From Clostridium sp. (GTDB lineage Bacteria > Bacillota > Clostridia > Lachnospirales > Lachnospiraceae), in contig JAMPFF010000016.1 of NCBI GenBank assembly GCA_023664605.1, positions 1 through 61,462 on the forward strand: DNA of 61,462 nucleotides, in the 5' to 3' direction. A model generated the notes under the pieces. That model was given only the letters and a program-made list of their open reading frames with translations. It did no database searches and was not told the origin of the DNA. Numbering within the stretch: the stretch's first letter is position 1; the number at the start of each line of letters is the position of its first letter. The position numbers and the translations under genes are program-made. Shown one piece after another: positions 9,011-18,017 of the stretch.

Positions 9011-9064
9011 GCGAGTTTACGCAGCGCAAACTGCGCAGCGCAGTTGCGCTTATGTAAACATCGC
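9011..9064. repeat. Long imperfect intergenic palindrome (REP/MITE-like)
   Basis: An outer GCGA-GTTTAC (9011-9020) pairs with GTAAAC-AT-CGC (9054-9064), and an inner GCGCAAACTGCGC (9024-9036) pairs with GCGCAGTTGCGC (9038-9049), with one bulged A. The whole folds into one hairpin of about 54 nt between the HMA chaperone and the ATPase genes. Its high GC content contrasts with the flanks, as in dispersed palindromic repeats. Confidence 0.6.
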
Positions 9065-9092
9065 AAATCGAATAAAAAAGGATGTGTGAACA

Positions 9093-10997
9093 ATGACGAG
9101 AAAACAGAAAAAAGTACTGATAAGAATTATCATAGCGGCGGTTTTGGTCGTTATACTGCAATTTGTTCCCGTTTCGGGCTGGCTGTCATTACTGCTTTAT
9201 CTGATTCCGTATCTTATCATCGGATATGATATTCTAAAAAAAGCCGTTCTGGGCATTGTCCACGGGGAAGTGTTCGACGAAAACTTTTTAATGGCGGTTG
9301 CTACCGTAGGAGCCATCGGGCTTGGGGAATATTCGGAAGGCGTTGCGGTTATGCTCTTTTATCAGATTGGCGAACTGTTCCAAAGTTATGCCGTCGGAAA
9401 AAGCCGCAGAAATATTACCGCGTTAATGGATATCAGGCCGGATTATGCCAATATTGAAGAAGACGGCGAACTAAAGCAGGTTGACCCTGATGAAATCGCC
9501 ATTGGGGATATCATTGTTGTAAAACCGGGTGAAAAAATCCCCATAGACGGCGTTATCACAGAGGGCGCATCCAGTCTAAACACAAGCGCGCTGACCGGGG
9601 AGAGCATCCCCAGAGACGCCGTAGCAGGAGATGAAGTCATAAGCGGCTGTGTCAATATGACAGGCTTATTAAAAATCAGGACGACAAAGGCGTTCGGGGA
9701 ATCGACCGTCAGTAAGATACTGGATTTGGTTGAAAACTCCAGCATGAAAAAGTCAAAATCGGAAAATTTTATTTCCAAATTTGCTAAAATATATACGCCT
9801 GCGGTCTGTTACAGCGCGGTTGCCCTTGCCCTTTTGCCGCCGCTTGTCAGAATGTTTTTCTTACAGCTTCCTCCGGCGTGGAGCAGTTGGGTTTTCAGGG
9901 CGTTGACTTTCCTGGTCATTAGCTGCCCGTGCGCGCTTGTTATCTCGATTCCGCTTAGTTTCTTCGGCGGTATCGGCGCAGCGTCCAAGTGTGGTATTTT
10001 AGTGAAAGGCTCCAACTATTTGGAAGCATTATCGGAAGCGGGATATGTCGTTTTTGACAAGACCGGAACCCTGACCGAAGGCGTTTTTCGTGTCAAGAAA
10101 ATATTATTGGCAGATGAGAAAAACACGGAACTTAATAACGAAGAACAGGATAAGGCGAGAGCGGATTTGTTGGAAATGGCGGCTCTTGCGGAAAGCTATT
10201 CTTCCCATCCGATTAGTAAAAGTTTACGGGAAGCCTATGCAAAAGAGATAAATGCAGACAGGGTAACCGATATAGAAGAAATCGGCGGATATGGCGTTAC
10301 CGCGCGGATTGACGGACATATGGCGGCTGTTGGCAACGCCAAACTGATGAAAAAATTACAGATTCCCTATGAAGAATGCGGCGAACCCGGCACGATTGTC
10401 TATGTCGCCATCGAGCAAAAATATGCAGGCTGTATTCTGATTGCGGACGTTATCAAACAAAATGCCAAAGAGGCCATTCGTGCGTTAAAAGACGCCGGTA
10501 TTCATAAAACCGTCATGCTGACCGGCGATAACAAAAAGACGGCGGATGCGGTCGGTACGGAGCTGGGGTTAGACGAGATTCACAGCGAACTTTTACCGGC
10601 GGATAAAGTGGCGCGGGTAGAGGGCCTTTTGCAGGAAAAGGGTGAGAAAGAAAAGCTTTTATTCGTGGGAGACGGCATTAACGACGCTCCCGTCCTGACA
10701 AGGGCGGATATCGGCATCGCCATGGGCGCCTTAGGCTCGGATGCGGCAATCGAGGCGGCAGATGTTGTCCTGATGGATGATGAGCCGGGCAAGATTGCGC
10801 TTGCCATTAAAATATCCCGCAAATGTATCAGAATCGTTTATCAGAATATAGTCTTTGCGCTGGCCGTCAAGGCCTTGTGCCTGATTTTAGGCGCGCTTGG
10901 CATTGCCAATATGTGGATTGCCATTTTTGCGGACGTCGGCGTAATGGTGATAGCGGTGCTAAACGCAACGAGAACGTTACAGACGAAAAAACTCTAA
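9093..10997 (+). CDS. Zn/Cd/Pb-type P1B-ATPase lacking the N-terminal HMA domain
   Basis: A 634-residue heavy-metal-exporting ATPase. In order: membrane helices from residue 10; the actuator TGES loop (near 169); the transport motif SCPCALVIS in the sixth helix (near 289); the phosphorylation site DKTGTLTEG (near 323); the SSHP motif of P1B pumps (near 372); TGDN in the nucleotide domain; and GDGINDAPVL (near 528). The last helix carries FADVGVMVIAVLNATR, whose Asp corresponds to the zinc ligand of ZntA, so Zn, Cd or Pb are the likely substrates. The usual N-terminal HMA domain is missing and is instead encoded by the gene upstream. Start ATG 9093 follows AAAAAGGATGTG. Confidence 0.93.
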   Translation: MTRKQKKVLIRIIIAAVLVVILQFVPVSGWLSLLLYLIPYLIIGYDILKKAVLGIVHGEVFDENFLMAVATVGAIGLGEYSEGVAVMLFYQIGELFQSYAVGKSRRNITALMDIRPDYANIEEDGELKQVDPDEIAIGDIIVVKPGEKIPIDGVITEGASSLNTSALTGESIPRDAVAGDEVISGCVNMTGLLKIRTTKAFGESTVSKILDLVENSSMKKSKSENFISKFAKIYTPAVCYSAVALALLPPLVRMFFLQLPPAWSSWVFRALTFLVISCPCALVISIPLSFFGGIGAASKCGILVKGSNYLEALSEAGYVVFDKTGTLTEGVFRVKKILLADEKNTELNNEEQDKARADLLEMAALAESYSSHPISKSLREAYAKEINADRVTDIEEIGGYGVTARIDGHMAAVGNAKLMKKLQIPYEECGEPGTIVYVAIEQKYAGCILIADVIKQNAKEAIRALKDAGIHKTVMLTGDNKKTADAVGTELGLDEIHSELLPADKVARVEGLLQEKGEKEKLLFVGDGINDAPVLTRADIGIAMGALGSDAAIEAADVVLMDDEPGKIALAIKISRKCIRIVYQNIVFALAVKALCLILGALGIANMWIAIFADVGVMVIAVLNATRTLQTKKL

Positions 10998-11010
10998 AAA
11001 AGCAAAATTA

Positions 11011-11044
11011 AAATTGGGCGTTTTATAAACGCTCAATTTTTTGT
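11011..11044 (+). terminator. Intrinsic terminator after the metal ATPase
   Basis: AAATTGGGCGTTT and AAACGCTCAATTT form a 13-bp stem with one G-T wobble and a short loop, running into a T-rich tail (11037-11042). It begins 13 nt after the ATPase stop codon and closes the efflux locus. Confidence 0.85.
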
Positions 11045-11055
11045 TATATTAGGAA

Positions 11056-11170
11056 ATTCTTCGATACAGTCAGATAATTTGCGAAGCAATTTTCTTGTGG
11101 TAAAATGCCATATAAGAATGTATAATAGTGTGAGAAGAAGTCGAAGAATGTTTTAAATGCGGCATTCTTC
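11056..11170. promoter_or_regulatory. Hydrogenase promoter region with three ATTCTTC/GAAGAAT arms
   Basis: ATTCTTCGA (11056-11064) is the exact complement of TCGAAGAAT (11141-11149), and GAAGAATG (11143-11150) also pairs with CATTCTTC (11163-11170). A TATAAT (11121-11126) lies between the first two arms; its -35 is poor (TTGTGG at an overlong 20 bp). The arrangement suggests an activator or repressor site, or an mRNA leader hairpin at 11143-11170. Confidence 0.45.
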
Positions 11171-11201
11171 ATACTACTTAAAGAAAAGAGGGGGTATCAC
11201 A

Positions 11202-13034
11202 ATGAGCCGATTGGAAATGGTCGCTCCCAACAGAGCCAGAATTGTGATGGAAGGTCTGTATAAGGATTTGGAGCGCAGAATCGAGTCCAGCCCGCCGGGG
11301 CTTTGTCCGGTGGATATGTCACGCGCATTTTTGGAATTATGCCATGCGCAGACTTGCGGGAAATGTGTTCCCTGCCGTATCGGGCTGGGGCAGTTAAATC
11401 ATTTTATCAAGGATGTATTGGACGGCAAAGCCACGATGGAAACGTTGGATATTATGGAAAAAACCGCGCTTTCCATTATGGAGTCGGCGGACTGCGCCAT
11501 CGGTTATGAAGCCGCCAATATGGTGTATAAAGGGCTTATCGGCTATCGTGACGATTACATAGAACATATCAAAAATAACCGCTGTACCTGTACATACAAC
11601 CAGCCTGTTCCCTGTGTATCGCTTTGTCCTGCGCATGTGGATATTCCGGGTTATATCGCGTTAGTCGGAGAGGGGCGTTACGCTGACGCTATCCGCCTGA
11701 TTCGCAAGGACAACCCGTTCCCGACAACATGCGGCTTTATCTGTGAACATCCCTGTGAAGCAAGATGCCGCAGAAATATGGTGGATGATTCCGTCAATAT
11801 CAGAGGGCTGAAACGGGTAGCCGCCGACTTTGCCGGAGAAGTGGAGCCGCCCGCGTGCGCGCCCGCTACCGGGAAAAAAGTTGCCGTTTTGGGCGGCGGC
11901 CCCGGAGGATTGAGCGCGGCGTACTATTTACAGCTTATGGGGCATCAGGTAACAGTATATGAGATGTTACCGAAACTTGGCGGTATGCTGCGTTATGGCA
12001 TTCCCAACTACAGGCTGCCCAAGGAGCGGCTTGACGAAGATATCAACAGCATCTTAAAAACCGGCGTGCAGGTAAAACACGGCTTAAAAATCGGTCAGGA
12101 TATCTCTATTCAGGAACTTAGAGAGCAGTATGACGCGGTTTTGATTACTATCGGCGCCAGTACGGATAAAAAGCTGGGTTTAGAGGGCGAGGACGCGGAG
12201 GGCGTATTGTCCGCAGTACAGTTTCTCAGAAATGTCGGTAAAAACGAGATTATGGATTTATCCGGTAAGGAAGTGGCGGTTATCGGCGGCGGTAACGTCT
12301 CCATGGACGCCGTGCGTACCGCAAAGCGTCTCGGTGCGAAAAAAGTCAGCATTGTCTATCGAAGAAGAGTTTCCGATATGACCGCGCTTCGCGGTGAAAT
12401 CGACGGCGCGGTTGCGGAGGGCATTGAATTACAGACCTTGAAAGCGCCCGCTTCGATTGCGGTTGATGAAAATAATCATGTGAAAGGCATCTATGTCACG
12501 CCGCAGATGGTAAGCGCCATCCGTGACGGCAGGGCAAGCGTCAAACCGACGGGAGAAGAGGATATCTATATCCCCTGCGACGTATTAATCAAGGCAATCG
12601 GACAAAATATCGAGACCCGCCACTTTGAAGAAGCAGGCATTCCGGTGGCACGCGGCAGAATCGCGACTAAAAGTTCCGGCACATTCGCCAATATGCCCGG
12701 CGTCTTTGCAGGAGGAGACTGCGCCAGCGGTCCGGCGACCGTTATCAGCGCGATTGCGGCGGCTAAGGTGGTTGCCGCCAACATAGACGAATATCTGGGA
12801 TATCATCACGAAATATCCTGCGACGTCAAGATTCCGGAGCCGCGCTTAGACGACCATATCCCGTGCGGAAGAGTCAATCTGACGGAGCGGGAAGCGTGCG
12901 AAAGAGTATGCGATTTCGAGGGCGTGGAAAACTGTATGACGCAGAAAGAAGCCAAACAGGAAGCAGACAGATGCCTGCGCTGCGACCATTTCGGATACGG
13001 CATTTTTAAAGGAGGCAGAGAAACATTATGGTAA
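11202..13034 (+). CDS. Fe-S/GltD-like NAD(P)H oxidoreductase partner of [FeFe] hydrogenase
   Basis: A 610-residue electron-transfer flavoprotein. Residues about 50-105 hold a NuoF-type 4Fe-4S site: TCGKCVPCRIG followed by a distant ADCAIG. The NuoF FMN/NAD-binding fold is absent. A GltD/NfnB-like part follows: cysteines in CVSLCPAHVDIPGYI and CGFICEHPCEARCRR, the FAD motif GGGPGGLSAAYYL (near 231) and the NAD(P) motif IGGGNVSMDAVRTAKR (near 362), then GGDCASGPATVI. The C-terminus carries more Cys (CLRCDHF). Start ATG 11202 follows AGAGGGGGTATCAC. It overlaps the HydA gene by 7 nt and probably passes electrons between NAD(P)H and HydA. NADPH or NADH preference cannot be settled by eye. Confidence 0.88.
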   Translation: MSRLEMVAPNRARIVMEGLYKDLERRIESSPPGLCPVDMSRAFLELCHAQTCGKCVPCRIGLGQLNHFIKDVLDGKATMETLDIMEKTALSIMESADCAIGYEAANMVYKGLIGYRDDYIEHIKNNRCTCTYNQPVPCVSLCPAHVDIPGYIALVGEGRYADAIRLIRKDNPFPTTCGFICEHPCEARCRRNMVDDSVNIRGLKRVAADFAGEVEPPACAPATGKKVAVLGGGPGGLSAAYYLQLMGHQVTVYEMLPKLGGMLRYGIPNYRLPKERLDEDINSILKTGVQVKHGLKIGQDISIQELREQYDAVLITIGASTDKKLGLEGEDAEGVLSAVQFLRNVGKNEIMDLSGKEVAVIGGGNVSMDAVRTAKRLGAKKVSIVYRRRVSDMTALRGEIDGAVAEGIELQTLKAPASIAVDENNHVKGIYVTPQMVSAIRDGRASVKPTGEEDIYIPCDVLIKAIGQNIETRHFEEAGIPVARGRIATKSSGTFANMPGVFAGGDCASGPATVISAIAAAKVVAANIDEYLGYHHEISCDVKIPEPRLDDHIPCGRVNLTEREACERVCDFEGVENCMTQKEAKQEADRCLRCDHFGYGIFKGGRETLW

Positions 13035-14779
13035 ATCTTACAATCGATGGAAAAGCAATTACTGTAGAAGACAACACTACCATTATGGAAGCTGCCGCAA
13101 AAAACGGCATACCGATTCCAAAACTCTGTTATTTAAAAGATATTAACGAGATTGCGGCCTGCCGTGTCTGCGTTGTGGAACTGGAGGGCAAGGAGAAATT
13201 AATTACCTCCTGCAATAACGTGGCGGAAGAGGGCATGGTTATTTATACCAACAGCCCGAAAGTCAGAAAATCCAGAAGGACGACGGTAGAACTGATTTTA
13301 TCACAGCATGATTCCAACTGCGTAAGCTGTGCCAGAAGCGGCAACTGCAGCCTGCAGAAAGTATCGAACGATTTAAATATACTGGATATTCCGTTTAAAA
13401 TGGAGCCGGAGAAAAAGGCATGGGATAAAACTTTCCCCTTAGTCCGCGACTCTTCCAAATGTATTAAATGTATGCGCTGCGTCCAGATTTGCGAAAAGGT
13501 GCAGAGCCTTGGCGTCTGGGATGTAGAGGGAACGGGTTCCTGGACAACGGTCAATGTCGCAGGCCAGAAAAATATTAAAGAGGCGGACTGCGCCTTATGC
13601 GGACAATGTATCACCCACTGTCCTGTCGGCGCACTAAGGGAACGCGACGATACCGAGAAAGTATGGGATGCGATTGCCGATAAGGATAAAATCGTCGTAG
13701 CGCAGGTCGCACCCGCGGTACGTGCGGCTTGGGGAGAAGAGTTAGGGCTTGCGCCCAAGGAGGCGGGCATTGGTAAGATTTTAAATGCCTTAAAACGACT
13801 CGGCGTCAATTATGCCTTTGATACGACATTTTCCGCAGACCTGACGATTATGGAGGAAGCGAATGAATTTATAGAGCGTTTCAGCGCGGGTGAACTCAAA
13901 GAAAGACCGATGTTTACTTCCTGTTGTCCGGGCTGGGTGCGTTTTGTCAAATCGCAGTTCCCGCACATGGTAAAACAGCTTTCTACGGCGAAATCGCCGC
14001 AGCAGATGTTTGGCGCGGTGATGAAAACCTATTTCGCCGAAAAACTTGGCGTTTCACCGGAGCAGATTTACACGGTTTCCGTTATGCCCTGCGTGGCAAA
14101 AAAAGGCGAACGGGAAATGGAGCTGTTCTATGAAGAGTATGCGGGTCATGATGTGGACGCCGTCATTACGACAAGGGAACTTGTTAAAATGATACGCTCC
14201 GCCCATATCAGCCCCGATACGCTCACGGAAATCGAAAGCGACAGACCGATGCAGCAGGGTTCCGGCGCAGGCGTTATCTTCGGCGTGACCGGCGGCGTTA
14301 TGGAGGCGGCGCTTCGTACCGCTTATTATCTGATAAAGAAAGAAAATCCGCCCGCAGACGCTTTTAAGGCGGTCAGAAGTCCGGCGTTTGGTGCGAATGA
14401 CGGCGTTGCGGAAGCCGATTTTACGATAGACGATATTACGGTAAGGACGGCGGTTGTCAGCGGTCTTGGCAATACGCGGGCATTGCTGGAAAAAATAGAA
14501 CGCGGCGAGGTACACTATGACTTTGTGGAAGTCATGGCATGTCCGGGCGGCTGCGCAGGCGGCGGCGGACAGCCTATCCATGACGGAGAGGAGCTTGCGT
14601 TTGAACGCGGTAAAAATCTCTACCGCCTCGATGAGAATGCCAATATCAGATTTTCCCATGAAAATCAGGATATCCTGCAGATGTATCAGGACTTTTTTGA
14701 AAAACCGCTCTCTCATAAGTCGCACTTGCTGCTCCATACGCAGCATCTGCATGTTGAGCATGAAGCCGACTTGATTTAG
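13028..14779 (+). CDS. hydA: [FeFe] hydrogenase, group A, catalytic subunit
   Basis: A 583-residue enzyme that makes or oxidises H2. An N-terminal 2Fe-2S domain (CRVCVVE near residue 46) is followed by a His-ligated 4Fe-4S site (HDSNCVSCARSGNC, near 95-108), two 4Fe-4S clusters (CIKCMRCVQICEKV and CALCGQCITHCPVGAL) and the H-cluster domain with all three signatures: TSCCPGW (L1), MPCVAKK (L2) and MACPGGCAGGGGQP (L3). The C-terminal small-subunit-like tail ends in a His-rich HTQHLHVEH. The protein is intact and of usual length. ATG 13028 overlaps the previous gene, implying translational coupling. The maturation genes hydE, hydF and hydG are not in the window. Confidence 0.95.
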   Translation: MVNLTIDGKAITVEDNTTIMEAAAKNGIPIPKLCYLKDINEIAACRVCVVELEGKEKLITSCNNVAEEGMVIYTNSPKVRKSRRTTVELILSQHDSNCVSCARSGNCSLQKVSNDLNILDIPFKMEPEKKAWDKTFPLVRDSSKCIKCMRCVQICEKVQSLGVWDVEGTGSWTTVNVAGQKNIKEADCALCGQCITHCPVGALRERDDTEKVWDAIADKDKIVVAQVAPAVRAAWGEELGLAPKEAGIGKILNALKRLGVNYAFDTTFSADLTIMEEANEFIERFSAGELKERPMFTSCCPGWVRFVKSQFPHMVKQLSTAKSPQQMFGAVMKTYFAEKLGVSPEQIYTVSVMPCVAKKGEREMELFYEEYAGHDVDAVITTRELVKMIRSAHISPDTLTEIESDRPMQQGSGAGVIFGVTGGVMEAALRTAYYLIKKENPPADAFKAVRSPAFGANDGVAEADFTIDDITVRTAVVSGLGNTRALLEKIERGEVHYDFVEVMACPGGCAGGGGQPIHDGEELAFERGKNLYRLDENANIRFSHENQDILQMYQDFFEKPLSHKSHLLLHTQHLHVEHEADLI

Positions 14780-14855
14780 CGCATGGTTTGTGGTACATTC
14801 TTAGATAAGTGAAAAATTGCGTTTCGGGCGCAGATTCACAGTCTGGGAGAAAGGA

Positions 14856-15473
14856 ATGGCTGTTACATTGAAAAATATAAAAGTTTTGTGTCTTTTTGCT
14901 CTTCTTATGCTGTTACTGACCGGATGCGGTAAAACAGACGAGGCGTTGGAAGAATATCAGGCGGATATGGAGACGTTCTTTGAACATATCATGGAGTTTA
15001 ACGATAACATGAATGCCATCGACGTTGAACAGGCGGATTATCTGACACAGATGTTAGAGTATCTGGATGCGCTGGATGCGGAAGTGGCATGGATGGCGCA
15101 GTTGGAAGTGCCGGAGCAGTTCTCCGCCGTGGACAATCTTGCCGACGAGGCAAGCGAAAATATGACGCAGGCGGTGTTGTTCTATCATATGGCATATGAA
15201 AACGGCGAATATGATGCGAATGTGGAAGAGGCCGCCAAGGAGTATTATGAAAGAGCCAATTTAAGGATCCAGTATATTATTACGATTTTACACGGAGGCG
15301 TTCCGGAGGGCGAAGGAATAACCTATACGGAGGACGAGAGTATTTTTGGCAGCGGTTATATGAATCAGACGGATGAAGATGACTCATCTGCGGGGGAATC
15401 CGGAAATGAGGGCGAGGGCGCGGAAAGCCAAGGCGGCGAATCCGGTGCGGAACCCGAAGCCGGAAACGAATAA
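14856..15473 (+). CDS. Predicted lipoprotein of unknown function
   Basis: I do not recognise the family. The 205-residue product has a lipoprotein signal peptide (LCLFALLMLLLTGC, lipobox LTGC with Cys near residue 25). A mature helical part follows, acidic and Tyr/Met-rich (about 30-150), then a low-complexity Ser/Gly/Glu tail from about 175 to the end. The helical part resembles generic extracytoplasmic four-helix proteins. I chose ATG 14856, which directly follows GGGAGAAAGGA; upstream in-frame TTG codons have no such site. It lies between the hydrogenase and metH and may be transcribed with either. Confidence 0.75.
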   Translation: MAVTLKNIKVLCLFALLMLLLTGCGKTDEALEEYQADMETFFEHIMEFNDNMNAIDVEQADYLTQMLEYLDALDAEVAWMAQLEVPEQFSAVDNLADEASENMTQAVLFYHMAYENGEYDANVEEAAKEYYERANLRIQYIITILHGGVPEGEGITYTEDESIFGSGYMNQTDEDDSSAGESGNEGEGAESQGGESGAEPEAGNE

Positions 15474-15500
15474 TCCGTACAGCCGGGGAGAATGCGAATT

Positions 15501-17984
15501 ATGAAAAGGCATGAGTTTCAGGCATTAATCAAAGAAAATCCGGTTTTTTTGGACGGCGCGACAGGTTCCAATCTGTTAAAGAGGGGGATGCCTGCGGGCG
15601 TCTGTCCGGAAAAATGGATATTGGAGCATAGAAATGTGCTGATAGGGCTGCAAAGGGAATTTATCGAAGCGGGAAGCAATATTCTCTATGCCCCGACATT
15701 TTCAGCGAACCGGATTAAATTAAAAGAATATCATCTGGAAAATAGGATAGAGCAGATGAACCATGAGCTGGTATCGCTTTGTAAGGAAGCGGCCGGGAAA
15801 GACGCCTATGTGGCGGGCGATATCACGATGACCGGAGAACAGCTTGCGCCAATCGGCAGGATGGATTTTGAAGAGTTAATTACTATCTATAAAGAACAGA
15901 TTGGATATCTGGTAAAAGCCGGCGTTGATTTGCTTGTCGTAGAGACCATGATGAGTTTACAGGAGACGAGGGCAGCCTTAATCGCGGCGGCGGAAGTCTG
16001 TGACCTTCCGGTTATGGCGACCATGACTTTTGAAGCGGACGGGCGGACGTTATATGGAACGGACGCTGTTACGGCGGCGGTTGTTTTGGAAAGCTTAGGC
16101 GCGGCGGCAGTCGGCGCCAACTGTTCTACAGGGCCGGATAAGATGGAGTCCATTATCCGGGATATGGCCGGAGTAACAACGATACCGATTATTGCAAAGC
16201 CCAATGCCGGACTTCCTTTTTTGGATGAGAACGGGCAGACGGCTTATGATATGAAAGAAGCGGAATTTGCGCAGAGGATGAAACTGCTGATAGAGGCGGG
16301 CGCGTCCATAGTGGGCGGCTGCTGCGGCACAACGCCGGCTTATATCAAGGCGGCCAAAGACGCTGTCGGCACAATGCCGATACGGCGCAGGGAACAAAAA
16401 AAATCAGCCACGCTCCGTTATCTGACAAGCGAGCGTAAAACGGTGGCCTTTGAGCTAAACGATAATTTTATGATAATCGGGGAGCGGATTAACCCTACCG
16501 GTAAAACCGCCGTCAAGAAAAAGTTACAGGAACAGCTGCGGGAAGGTTCCATGGAAATGGTAACGGAATTGGCCGAACAGCAGGAAGCCTGTGGCGCCTG
16601 TATTCTGGATGTCAATGTGGGAATGAGCGGAATTGATGAAAAAGCCGTGATGTTACAGGCGGTGGAAACGCTTACACAGGTTACGGGCCTGCCCCTGTCT
16701 ATTGATTCCAGCCATGTGGATGTTATCGAGGCCGCTCTTAGAAGATATCCGGGCAGGGCCTTAATTAATTCCATTTCCTATGAGAAAGCCAAAATGGAAG
16801 CCCTTTTGCCGATTGCAAAAAAATACGGCGCAATGTTTATTCTGCTGCCGTTATCGGATAAGGGATTGCCGGAGAATATTAAAGAAAAGATAGAGATTAT
16901 TGAAATCATACAAAAACGCGCTTATGAACTTGGCCTGCGCAAAGAAGACATTGTTGTTGACGGCCTTGTGGCGACGGTGGGCGCGAATAAAAACGCGGCC
17001 ATCGAAACGTTGGAAACCATTCGTTACTGTTATGAAAACGGTCTGGCGACAAGCTGCGGCCTGTCCAATATTTCATTCGGACTGCCGGAGCGAAGCTATG
17101 TCAATACGGCCTTTTTGACAATGGCCATCCGCGAGGGCCTGACGATGGCGATTGCCAATCCCTCACAGGAGCTGCTTGTCAGTATGGCCTTTGCCTCCGA
17201 TTTACTGTTGAACAAGACGGAGGCGGATATCCGCTATATTCAGTTGATGGACGTGGTGAAGCAAAAGCGCGAAGAAGAGGATAAAACTGCTTTTAGGCCT
17301 GCGGGCATACATATTGCCCCAAAGGCGGAGGATAAGCCGCAGGATATCCCAATGATGGAGAAACTGCGCATGGATGTTTTAAAGGGAAATAAGAGCGGCA
17401 TTGTGGAGGATACCCAAAAAGCGTTAGAAGAGGGAAACGAACCGCAGAAGCTTCTGGATGAGGCGCTTCTTCCCGGCATTAACGAGGTGGGGGAACTTTT
17501 TGACAAGGGAAAATATTTTCTGCCGCAGTTGATTGCCAGTGCGGAAGCGATGAAAACCTCGATTGAATTTTTAGAGCCTTTGCTTATGAAAAAGCAAAGC
17601 GGCGGCGAGATGCCCGTTGTCGTGATTGCCACGGTAGAGGGCGATATCCATGACATTGGCAAGAATCTGGTCGCTTTGATGTTAAAAAATTACGGCTTTC
17701 AGGTCATCGATTTAGGCAAGGACGTTCCGAAAGAGAAAATTATTGAAGCGGCCATGAAACACCAGGCTAAAATCATTGCGTTATCGGCGCTTATGACAAC
17801 GACCATGCAGCAGATGAAACAGGTCATTTTATATGCAAAGGAAAAGAACGTCGATGCTAAAATCATTATCGGCGGCGCGGTCATTACGCAGGAATATGCC
17901 GACGAAATCGGAGCGGACGGATATTCTAAAGACGCGGCGGACGCCGTAAAACTGACGAAACGGATTTTAAACATAACAAAATAG
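15501..17984 (+). CDS. metH: Cobalamin-dependent methionine synthase, no activation domain
   Basis: MetH moves a methyl group from methyl-THF to homocysteine by way of cobalamin. The 827-residue protein has the homocysteine/zinc module (about 1-290, with GANCSTGP and GGCCGTTP zinc cysteines), the pterin-binding module (about 310-570, GERINPTGK), the helical cap (about 615-690) and the B12-binding domain with DIHDIGKNLV, whose His is the lower cobalt ligand. The reactivation domain of the 1227-residue E. coli enzyme is missing, as in many clostridia, so reactivation must come from another protein. I prefer ATG 15501 over ATG 15492 because of its distance from CCGGGGAG. The gap upstream is too short for a riboswitch. 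Confidence 0.93.
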   Translation: MKRHEFQALIKENPVFLDGATGSNLLKRGMPAGVCPEKWILEHRNVLIGLQREFIEAGSNILYAPTFSANRIKLKEYHLENRIEQMNHELVSLCKEAAGKDAYVAGDITMTGEQLAPIGRMDFEELITIYKEQIGYLVKAGVDLLVVETMMSLQETRAALIAAAEVCDLPVMATMTFEADGRTLYGTDAVTAAVVLESLGAAAVGANCSTGPDKMESIIRDMAGVTTIPIIAKPNAGLPFLDENGQTAYDMKEAEFAQRMKLLIEAGASIVGGCCGTTPAYIKAAKDAVGTMPIRRREQKKSATLRYLTSERKTVAFELNDNFMIIGERINPTGKTAVKKKLQEQLREGSMEMVTELAEQQEACGACILDVNVGMSGIDEKAVMLQAVETLTQVTGLPLSIDSSHVDVIEAALRRYPGRALINSISYEKAKMEALLPIAKKYGAMFILLPLSDKGLPENIKEKIEIIEIIQKRAYELGLRKEDIVVDGLVATVGANKNAAIETLETIRYCYENGLATSCGLSNISFGLPERSYVNTAFLTMAIREGLTMAIANPSQELLVSMAFASDLLLNKTEADIRYIQLMDVVKQKREEEDKTAFRPAGIHIAPKAEDKPQDIPMMEKLRMDVLKGNKSGIVEDTQKALEEGNEPQKLLDEALLPGINEVGELFDKGKYFLPQLIASAEAMKTSIEFLEPLLMKKQSGGEMPVVVIATVEGDIHDIGKNLVALMLKNYGFQVIDLGKDVPKEKIIEAAMKHQAKIIALSALMTTTMQQMKQVILYAKEKNVDAKIIIGGAVITQEYADEIGADGYSKDAADAVKLTKRILNITK

Positions 17985-18017
17985 TTGAATCATGGATAAG
18001 AGAAATGGAGGATTTAT

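Noticed and set aside
13243-13809. Minus-strand open frame of 188 codons within the hydrogenase
   Set aside because: A shadow of hydA without start context or family features.
14054-14761. Minus-strand open frame of 235 codons within the hydrogenase
   Set aside because: It lies wholly inside hydA, has no ribosome site and reflects hydA codon bias in another frame.
15474-15500. Possible SAM or cobalamin riboswitch before metH
   Set aside because: The gap is only 27 nt and holds a plain ribosome binding site.
17985-18017. T-box leader before ilvB
   Set aside because: Only 33 nt separate metH and ilvB; no T-box sequence or specifier stem can fit.
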